NCBI GenBank assembly: GCA_016712505.1
Contig: JADJQY010000034.1
Location: 1-12,946 of the forward strand
DNA from: Candidatus Eiseniibacteriota bacterium
GTDB taxonomy: Bacteria; Eisenbacteria; RBG-16-71-46; CAIMUX01
Direction: 5' to 3'
Length of the DNA: 12,946 nt
Within the stretch, counting starts at the first letter, position 1; every line of letters starts with the position of its first letter. The position numbers and the translations under genes were made by a program. Positions 7,978 to 12,946 of the stretch are shown here, piece after piece. The notes below the pieces were generated by a model. The model was not told where the DNA came from. It made no database searches and saw only the letters and a list, made by a program, of their open reading frames with translations.

Positions 7978-9860
7978 TTACCTCCGCGCGCCCCCCGTCC
8001 CCAGCCTCCGCCGCTGCGCATACGGGTAGACATCCGGTACCTCCCCGGCGCGGAGCCGATCCTGGAGGCCGCGCCAGAAGCGCGGGTCGAGCAGGTCCCC
8101 GTGGTGTTCGAGGAACGCATCCATGAGCCCCACGGGGATGCCGAGGAACTTCCCGAACTGTTCGGGGAAGATGTCGTTCGGGCCGACCGCGTACCACGGT
8201 TCCGCGGCGAGTTCCTCCTCCAGCGTGCGCGCGACGGGGAGGTCCCGGAAGTTGCAGTCGGTGAGGAGGCAGAGCTCGTCGTAGTCGTAGAAGGCGACCC
8301 GCCGATGCCGGGTGACGCCGAAGTTCTTGAGGAGGAAGTCGCCGGGGAAGATGTTCGCGGCGGCGAGCTCCTTGATCGCGTTGCCGTAGTCGATGATCGC
8401 CCGCCGGGCGAGTTCCTTGTCGACTTCGCGGACGTAGAGGTCGAGGGGCCGGACGCGCCGTTCCACGTAGAGGAAGTCGAGGTGGACGAAGTCGTCGTCG
8501 ATGCGCACGGACCGCGCCGTCGCGGTGCGCAGCTCGGCGAGGAGCGCTGGGGAGAAGCGCGCCGTCGGGAAGCGGAGGTGTTCGAAGGACTGCGCCTCGA
8601 CGAGCCGCCCGACCCGGTCCCGCTCGAAGACGAGCCGGTAGCGCTGCTTGACGTCGTCGGGTCCCATCGTCTTGGGCGGCGCGAAGTGATCGCGGATGAG
8701 CTTGAAGACCAGGTCGAACGACGGGAGGAGGAAGACGAGCATGACCATGCCGCGCTCGCCCTCTGCGATGACGAACTGATCGTGGGAACTCTCCAGGTGG
8801 CGTACGAGCCGTCGATAGACTTCCGTCTTGCCGTGCTTGTAGAAGCCGATCGAGAGGTAGAGCTCGGCGGCGGGTTTCCGCGGGAGGATCGAGCGGAGGA
8901 AGAGGACGAGCTCGTCCGGGTCGGGTGCGACCACCGAGAAGTAGGCCCGCGTGAAGCTGAAGAGCACGCTCGCCTCGTCCTCTTCGAGGAGGACCGCGTC
9001 GACGAAGACTCCATCGTCGTCGTGGAGGAGCGCGAGGATGAAGGGGAAGTGGACCTCGCCGCACGAGGCCCGTCCGACCAGGTAGGCGTGCTTCATCCGG
9101 TAGAAGACCGAGCGGACGATCTCGATGCGGAGGTTCACGAGGTCGCCCCGGTCAGCGGTGTCCGGCTGGCGCCACCGAGCAAGGAGCCGCATGGCGACCT
9201 CCGCGGCGTCCGCCCGCGCCCCTCCAGGGCGCATCGAAGCGATGATCCGCGAGGATCCGCGCGACGAGGCCGTGAGGCGGCCGTCGCGCCCGCCGTCGCG
9301 CCCGCCGTCGCGCCCGCGTCGCGCACCAGGTCGGCCGTCGCGCCCGCCGTCGCGCCTCGCGTCGCGCACCAGGTCGGCCGTCGCGCTGGAGGCCGCGGGG
9401 TCCGTGAAGGCGCGCCGAGCTCATAGACGGCCAGGAGGTCCGGGGAGACGGGGCGGTCGGCGAGGACGCTGTCCGTGGCCGTGAACTCGATCCGTGGTTG
9501 ACCCCGTCGATCTCGAAGACCCGTCGGGTCACCGAGTTGAAGAACGTACGTGCGATCTGTGGGTTGGGGCCGGCGTCGGCGAGCTCCGCGTAGCGATCGC
9601 GGATCCGCCCCCAGATCGCTTCCTCGAGCCGCCGTGCCCCCAGGAGTCGGCCGAGGACCGCGATGGTCCGCCCGATGACCTGCGGATAGAGGTCGAGACG
9701 TTCGACGATGTCCGACTCGCACCCATGCCAGTCGCGTTCCTCGAAGCGGGTGCGCGAGCGTCTCGTGATGACGTCGAACTCCTCGAGGAACGCGAGGAAG
9801 GACGCATGGACGAGCGTGCTGCCGCTCTCGACTCCGGAGGTCGTCCCGCATCGTCCCCAT
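7978..9860 (-). CDS. aceK: Isocitrate dehydrogenase kinase/phosphatase AceK
   Basis: AceK phosphorylates and dephosphorylates isocitrate dehydrogenase in the cytoplasm, switching carbon between the TCA cycle and glyoxylate bypass. About 620 residues against 578 in E. coli. The kinase/phosphatase half is open in one frame (7978 to about 9200) and very clear: GKTEVYRRL, SSHDQFVIAEGERGMVMLVF (nucleotide-binding loop), LPSFDLVFKLIRD (ATP lysine), ERDRVGRLVEA, LYVERRVRPLDLYV, YGNAIKELAAANIFPGDFLL, KNFGVTRHRRVAFYDYDELC, CNFRDLPVAR, PWYAVGPNDIFPEQFG, GEVPDVYPY. The N-terminal regulatory part needs frame changes near 9200-9390, 9500 and 9830: FLAFLEEFDVITRRSRTRFE, ERDWHGCESDIVERLDLYPQ, IARTFFNSVTRRVFEIDGVN, RIEFTATDSVLADRP, LVARILADHRFDAPWR. 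The start is uncertain (ATG at 9860, 9851 or 9872). A GC-rich repeat interrupts the N-terminal half. No aceA, aceB or icd lies beside it here. Confidence 0.95.
9281..9389. repeat. 12-bp GC-rich tandem repeat inside aceK
   Basis: On the + strand the unit CCGTCGCGCCCG occurs three times in a row (9281-9316), then again at 9335-9346, with near copies at 9347-9359 and 9378-9389. A 29-bp stretch containing CGCACCAGGTCGG is repeated exactly 43 bp apart (9315-9343 and 9358-9386). It falls between the conserved AceK segments VYELGA and LVARILADHRF, encoding an Ala/Gly/Thr or Arg-rich stretch depending on frame. The 12-bp unit would keep frame; the 43-bp step would not, so either the assembly is off or the frame breaks here are partly real. 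Confidence 0.85.
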
Positions 9861-9872
9861 GCTCGCCCCCAT

Positions 9873-10028
9873 GTCCCGCGTTGGTCCGACCGGCGACGAC
9901 TCCCACCTCGGCCGCACCGGATCGTGGCGGCAGCCTCATCGTCGTTTCCGGCTCGGTCTTCGGACGGGATCCATAGCGGTCGCCGGGATCCGGAGGCTTC
10001 TGCCTTCCCGTTCGGCTATCCTCGTACC
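9873..10028. other. Divergent intergenic region aceK / DUF1992 gene
   Basis: About 160 bp holding the start regions of both divergent genes. TATCCT at 10017-10022 could be a -10 element for the rightward gene. No -35 box, operator or strong ribosome binding site is obvious on either strand. Two GGGATCC words occur at 9967-9990, without clear meaning. Confidence 0.4.
10017..10022 (+). promoter_or_regulatory. Candidate -10 box for a leaderless start of the DUF1992 gene
   Basis: TATCCT (TANNNT form) ends six bases before the ATG at 10029, the spacing seen for leaderless transcripts, and no Shine-Dalgarno sequence precedes this ATG. No convincing -35 element is visible, so this is suggestive only. 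Confidence 0.25.
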
Positions 10029-10437
10029 ATGTCCCAGGACCCCACCGTCCCCGGCATCTCCGTCCGGAAGAGATCGAAGACCAGATCGGCGCCGCGATCC
10101 GCCGCGGGGACTTCGACGCGCTTCCGGGGCGCGGTCAGCCGCTTCCAGGCCTCGACGACGATCCTCTCTGGTGGGTGAAGGAGAAGCTCCGCCGCGAGCA
10201 GGTCTCGGTCCTCCCCGAGTCCCTCCAGCTGCGCAGGGGACCTGGAACTCGCCCTCGGGGAGATGCGGGCGACGCGGTCCGAACCCCGGGTCCGCGAGAT
10301 CCTCACGGCCATCAACGAGCGGGGTCCGGCGGGTCAACGCGACGCTCACCTCGGGGCCGCCCTCGAACCTCATGCCGCTCGATGTCGAGGAGACGATCGC
10401 CCGCTGGCAGCGAGGGAGCTGCCGACCGTTCTCGTAG
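10029..10437 (+). CDS. DUF1992 / DnaJ-C28 conserved-domain protein (frameshifted)
   Basis: About 136 residues after correcting shifts near 10066, 10240 and 10325. It reads MSQDPTVPGISVRK, then IEDQIGAAIRRGDFDALPG, RGQPLPGLDDDPLWWVKEKL, RREQVSVLPESLQLRRD, LELALGEMRATRSEPRVREI, LTAINERVRRVNATLTSGPP and MPLDVEETIARWQR. The pattern of IEDQI-x-A-x(3)-G-x-FD-x-LPG-x-G-x-PL is the hallmark of the DUF1992 (DJC28_CD) family of small proteins, whose function is not established. The start is ATG at 10029 because the protein begins shortly before the domain. The next gene follows in the same direction and may be co-transcribed. Confidence 0.85.
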
Positions 10438-10552
10438 CGCGATGGCGTTTCGCGCCGCTGACCGCGTCGGACCGCGCCCGCACACCGCCCGGGCCGGAGC
10501 GGTTGAGCGAGGATGCCGCCACCAGCGGGCCCGCCGCGGCGATCACGCCCCC

Positions 10553-11368
10553 GTGGACGATGCACCCGCCGTCACGCGCGATCCCGCCGCCGGGATCATC
10601 GCCTGGGTGCTCGCGAACCCCGCGGTCGGGGCCTACGAGGCGGACCGGACCTACCCGGGACCGCGGATCCTCAAGTTCGACGAGCACCTCGATCGTCTCG
10701 AGGCATCCGCGCGGCGCGAAGGGCTCGCCCTCGGTTCCGATCGGAGCCGCTTTCGGGCCGTCCTCCGCGACCTCACCGCGCAGACGCTCGACCTCGGCGG
10801 TACGGGCGAAGAGTCCGTCCGCTTCCTCGTGCGTGCTCCCGCCGCCCGCCCCGGAGAACTCGAGATCGTCCTCGAGCCGTTCCATCCCCGGCCCGCGAGC
10901 TCTACGACCGTGGCGTCGTCTGCGCGACGATGGAGGGGGCCCGTCGGGAGCGCCCTCGAGGTCAAGGCGAGTGCCTGGATGACGGTCCGCACCGCCTTCG
11001 TCCTCCCCGCGGGGACGTTCGAAGGACTGCTCTTCGTCTCCGCCCACGACGAAATTCTCGAAGGGGCGACGAGCAACTTTACGCGGTGCTCGATGGGACC
11101 CTGCGGACCGCCCGTGAGGGTGTCCCTCGCCGGAATCGCCCGGCAGATCGTGCTCGAGGTAGCGCCCGCGATCCTCCCCGTCCGTCTCGAGCCGGTGCGG
11201 CGCGCCGAGCTCCCCAGGGTCAGCGAGGCGTTTCTCACGAGCAGCAGCCGCGCGGTCCTTCCGATCGCGGAGATCGACGGACACCCGATCGGTGGGCGCG
11301 GACCCTCCATTGACCGACTCGCGGCGGCCTACGACGCCTGGGTCGAAGCCCACCTCGTCCCGCTCTGA
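10553..11368 (+). CDS. PLP-dependent class IV aminotransferase (BCAT / aminodeoxychorismate lyase fold)
   Basis: About 270 residues. It reads NPAVGAYEADRTYPGPRIL, FDEHLDRLEASARREG, ESVRFLVRAP, LEIVLEPFHPRP, ELYDRGVVCATMEGARRE (other frame), EVKASAWMTVRTAFVLP (the lysine is the likely Schiff-base residue for PLP), FEGLLFV, EILEGATSNF (the Glu-Gly-x-x-S/T-N signature of fold-type IV), YAVLDGTLRTAREGV, LAGIARQIVLEVAP, SEAFLTSSSRAVLPIAEIDG and YDAWVEAHL. Frameshifts lie near 10900, 10960 and 11080-11130. The GTG at 10553 gives a short N terminus like related proteins; an in-frame ATG at 10442 is an alternative. Likely reaction is transamination of a branched-chain or D-amino acid, or lyase activity on aminodeoxychorismate; the substrate cannot be fixed from sequence alone. 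Confidence 0.85.
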   Translation: MDDAPAVTRDPAAGIIAWVLANPAVGAYEADRTYPGPRILKFDEHLDRLEASARREGLALGSDRSRFRAVLRDLTAQTLDLGGTGEESVRFLVRAPAARPGELEIVLEPFHPRPASSTTVASSARRWRGPVGSALEVKASAWMTVRTAFVLPAGTFEGLLFVSAHDEILEGATSNFTRCSMGPCGPPVRVSLAGIARQIVLEVAPAILPVRLEPVRRAELPRVSEAFLTSSSRAVLPIAEIDGHPIGGRGPSIDRLAAAYDAWVEAHLVPL

Positions 11369-11375
11369 CCCCGCA

Positions 11376-11594
11376 GGAGTGACCACGCTTCGAGGCCGCC
11401 TCGACAGTCCGCGCTACGCCGATCCGCGCTTCGAAGCCGCTGCGGCGGTCCGCAGCAGAGCGCCGGTCCACGCTTCGAGGCCGCCTCGACAGTCTGCAGC
11501 AGAGCGCCGGTCCGCGCTTCGAGGCCGCTGCGGCGGTCCGCCGCGCTGCGCCGATCCGCGCTTCGAGGCGCCGCCACGGTCCGCGGCTGTGCGG
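11376..11594. repeat. Five degenerate 44-bp tandem repeats with alternating A/B types
   Basis: Units at about 11376-11418, 11419-11462, 11463-11506, 11507-11550 and 11551-11594 share the frame CCGRTCCRCGCTTCGARGCC. Units 1 and 3 continue GCCTCGACAGTC (hairpin CGAGG-CCG-CCTCG); units 2 and 4 continue GCTGCGGCGGTC (GCCG-CTG-CGGC). The order A-B-A-B plus a variant makes an 88-bp higher-order repeat. The period is not a multiple of three and no frame gives a recognisable protein, so the stretch between the aminotransferase stop and the DUF2237 gene (11369-11667) looks non-coding. Confidence 0.85.
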
Positions 11595-11656
11595 CCGGGC
11601 CACCTGAGTAGACTCTCGACGTGGGACAGCCTGGAGACGCAGCGGGGAGGCCGGCG

Positions 11657-11661
11657 AGGAG
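11657..11661 (+). promoter_or_regulatory. Ribosome binding site of the DUF2237 gene
   Basis: AGGAG is placed six bases before ATG at 11668. This decides the start in favour of this ATG, which also gives the family's usual N-terminal NVLG motif. Confidence 0.7.
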
Positions 11662-11667
11662 CGCATC

Positions 11668-12032
11668 ATGGCGAAGAACGTCCTGGGGAGACCTCGAGAT
11701 CTGCAGCGGGCGCCCGATGACCGGGTTCTACCGCGACGGCCACCGCCACACCGGGCCTGGGGACATCGGCGTGCACGTGCTCTGCACGCAGGTCACGGCG
11801 GAGTTCCTCGAGTTCTCGAAACGGACCGGGAACGACCTCTCCACGCCCGTCCCGGCCTTCAACTTCCCGGGTCTCAGCCGGGTGACCGCTGGTGTGTCTG
11901 CGTGACGCGCTGGAAGGAGGCGCTCGACGCAGGCGTCGCCTCGCCCGTCGTCCTCGAAGCGACCCACCTTTCCGCGCTCGAGTTCGTCACCCCGACGACC
12001 TCACCGCCCACGCCGCCACGGACCGGCGCTGA
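11668..12032 (+). CDS. DUF2237 family protein (frameshifted)
   Basis: About 121 residues. It reads MAKNVLG, then after a shift near 11690 DLEICSGRPMTGFYRDG, HTGPGDIGVHVLCTQVTAEF, LEFSKRTGNDLSTPVPAFNF, PGL, and after a shift near 11875 PGDRWCVCVTRWKEALDAGV, ASPVVLEATHLSALEFVTP, and after a last shift near 11997 DDLTAHAATDRR-stop. NVLG-x-LE-x-CS, MTGFYRDG, TGPGD-x-G-x-H and GDRWC-x-C-x-RW are the conserved blocks of DUF2237, a small cytosolic family with no assigned function; the conserved cysteines and histidines could bind metal, which is inference. It is preceded by a good ribosome binding site and appears to stand alone after the 44-bp repeats. Confidence 0.9.
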
Positions 12033-12268
12033 GCGTTCCCGCTGATCCGCGCCGTGATGAGGCCGCCCGAAGGCGAGACGAGCCGCCCGGCCCGAAGTGT
12101 GAGCGATGCGAGCACCGGCTCACTCCGGCGCAGGCGCGGCGTGGGTGGAAACTCGCGAGACCTGTCGGGCGAAGGAGCGCCGGCGCGTCACGAGTCGATA
12201 GCAAGCCGGCGAACCAACCTGCATCCGCCTGGGAGCCGCGGACCTCGGGTCGCCGACCGCTCCCGCTC

Positions 12269-12285
12269 ACATCCACGTTGGATGT
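12269..12285. promoter_or_regulatory. Perfect 7-bp inverted repeat, possible operator upstream of katG
   Basis: ACATCCA-CGT-TGGATGT forms a 17-bp near-palindrome about 150 bp before the katG start. Size and symmetry fit a dimeric regulator site. It does not resemble the AT-rich Fur or PerR consensus, so the binding protein is unknown. Confidence 0.35.
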
Positions 12286-12418
12286 CGGCTCCGGCCGAGT
12301 GCAGGCAGAGGCTCCCGCCGCGACCGCAGTAGCATTCGACGCGGGCGGATTGAGCGAAAAACGATTCCATGGGTCGCCCCTGCGTGCGGCAAACTCGACG
12401 CCGCTGACCCGTACGCCG

Positions 12419-12427
12419 AAGGAGGAG
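12419..12427 (+). promoter_or_regulatory. Ribosome binding site of katG
   Basis: AAGGAGGAG, a near-perfect Shine-Dalgarno sequence, lies five bases before ATG at 12433. It is the strongest in the window and suggests high translation. Confidence 0.8.
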
Positions 12428-12432
12428 TGACG

Positions 12433-12946
12433 ATGTCCCCCGAATCCAAGTGCCCGTTCACCGGTGGTGCCGAGACCCAGGCCGTGGCCGGAGCCAAGTC
12501 GAATGCCGACTGGTGGCCTCACCAGCTCAACCTCAGGATCCTGCACCAGCATTCCACGAAGTCGAACCCGATGGACGCGGCCTTCGACTACGCGAAGGAA
12601 TTCCAGTCCCTCGACCTCGAGGCCGTCAGGATCTCGCGCCCTCATGACCGACTCCCAGGACTGGTGGCCCGCAGACTACGGCCACACGGTCCGCTCTTCA
12701 TCCGCATGTCGTGGCACGCCGCCGGAACCTACCGGATCGCCGATGGCCGCGGGCCGGCGCTGGCAACGGCGGGCAGCGCTTCGCGCCCGAGAACAGCTGG
12801 CCCGACAACGGCAACCTCGACAAGGCGCGTCGCCTCTGGCCGATCAAGCAGAAGCGTACGGTCGCCAGCTGTCCTGGGCCGATCTCCTCGTCCTCGCGGG
12901 CACCGTCGCGCTCGACTCCGATGGGTTCCGAGACCTTCGGCTTCGG
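12433..12946 (+). CDS. katG: Catalase-peroxidase KatG, N-terminal part (3' truncated by window, frameshifted)
   Basis: This bifunctional haem enzyme destroys hydrogen peroxide as catalase and oxidises substrates as a peroxidase, usually in the cytoplasm. Start MSPESKCPFTGGAETQ is typical (KCPF near the N terminus), followed by NADWWPHQLNLRILHQHS, NPMDAAFDYAKEFQSLDLEA, then across shifts near 12630 and 12690 MTDSQDWWPADYGH, and GPLFIRMSWHAAGTYRIADG, which carries the distal Arg, Trp and His of the active site. After another shift near 12750 come GNGGQRFAPENSWPDNGNLD, KARRLWPIKQK, LSWADLLVLAGTVAL and GSETFGFG, where the window ends. The Trp of the family's Trp-Tyr-Met cross-link is the one in SWHAAG; the Tyr and Met lie beyond the window. 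RRLW lacks one Leu compared with the usual RRLLW, possibly a sequencing loss. It has a strong ribosome binding site and a 400-bp upstream region of its own. Confidence 0.93.
   Translation, partial: MSPESKCPFTGGAETQAVAGAKSNADWWPHQLNLRILHQHSTKSNPMDAAFDYAKEFQSLDLEAVRISRPHDRLPGLVARRLRPHGPLFIRMSWHAAGTYRIADGRGPALATAGSASRPRTAGPTTATSTRRVASGRSSRSVRSPAVLGRSPRPRGHRRARLRWVPRPSAS

Larger units (their letters stand above)
12033..12432. other. 400-bp gene-free region upstream of katG
   Basis: No frame gives a recognisable protein. It contains a GTGAGC / GCTCAC inverted repeat with a 13-nt loop (12099-12123), a perfect 17-bp inverted repeat (12269-12285), and a locally A-rich patch (GCGAAAAACGATTCC, about 12354-12368) that stands out from the GC-rich background and may lie in the katG promoter. 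No clear -35/-10 pair was found. Confidence 0.5.

Noticed and set aside
7954..9426. A 490-codon plus-strand open frame opposite aceK, rich in Glu, Asp and Val
   Set aside because: It is the GC-skew shadow of aceK, whose minus-strand reading has all AceK motifs; the plus-strand product matches no family.
10175..10552. Upstream extension of the aminotransferase reading frame as part of that protein
   Set aside because: This part overlaps the DUF1992 gene, where another frame carries the family motifs; the extension itself is low-complexity.
11376..11594. CRISPR array from regularly spaced repeats
   Set aside because: The repeated unit is continuous with no unique spacers of constant length, and no cas gene is present.
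11235..11669. Arg/Ser-rich minus-strand open frames across the 44-bp repeats
   Set aside because: The 44-bp period changes frame each unit, no family motif appears, and the frame overlaps the aminotransferase C terminus.

Overview
This is a GC-rich window (about two thirds G+C by eye) carrying genes of a bacterium that exports proteins with a C-terminal FlgD-like Ig domain. The secreted proteins have features typical of FCB-superphylum lineages such as Candidatus Eisenbacteria: C25 (gingipain-type) peptidase pieces, FG-GAP repeats, and right-handed beta-helix proteins with a DGTGDF opening and a GLVGAFGxGCQ ending. The lineage is an inference from protein style, since no marker gene is present. 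Almost every gene, including conserved ones (aceK 5' part, class IV aminotransferase, DUF2237, katG), is broken by single-base frameshifts every few hundred bases. This points to an unpolished long-read assembly rather than real pseudogenes, so products below are read across frame changes.

Layout. (1) Positions 1-3683, + strand: the 3' part of a very large multidomain secreted C25-family peptidase ending in a FlgD-like tail. (2) Positions 3680-7929, + strand: three tandem paralogues of a secreted beta-helix protein of about 400 residues. Each starts at a GTG overlapping (GTGA) the stop of the preceding FlgD-like segment. The duplicated block (about 1.53 kb) carries a FlgD-like segment plus a beta-helix gene, and the last copy lacks the tail. 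(3) Positions 7978-about 9860, - strand: aceK, isocitrate dehydrogenase kinase/phosphatase, convergent with the array and carrying a GC-rich 12-bp tandem repeat in its N-terminal half. (4) Positions 10029-11368, + strand, divergent from aceK: a DUF1992 (DnaJ-C28 conserved domain) protein, then a PLP-dependent class IV aminotransferase. (5) Positions 11376-11594: a non-coding array of five degenerate 44-bp repeats with an alternating A/B pattern. (6) Positions 11668-12032: a DUF2237 protein. (7) Positions 12033-12432: a gene-free stretch with two inverted repeats. (8) Positions 12433-end: the 5' part of katG, catalase-peroxidase.

The left half is a surface/secretome locus: a large cell-surface peptidase-like protein followed by a locally amplified family of secreted beta-helix proteins that appear mosaic. 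The right half is metabolic and stress related: AceK controls flux between the TCA cycle and glyoxylate bypass, KatG removes peroxide, and an amino-acid aminotransferase lies between them. Together these suggest aerobic growth. The best candidates for something undescribed are the amplified FlgD/beta-helix array, the alternating 44-bp intergenic repeats, and the repeat expansion inside aceK.
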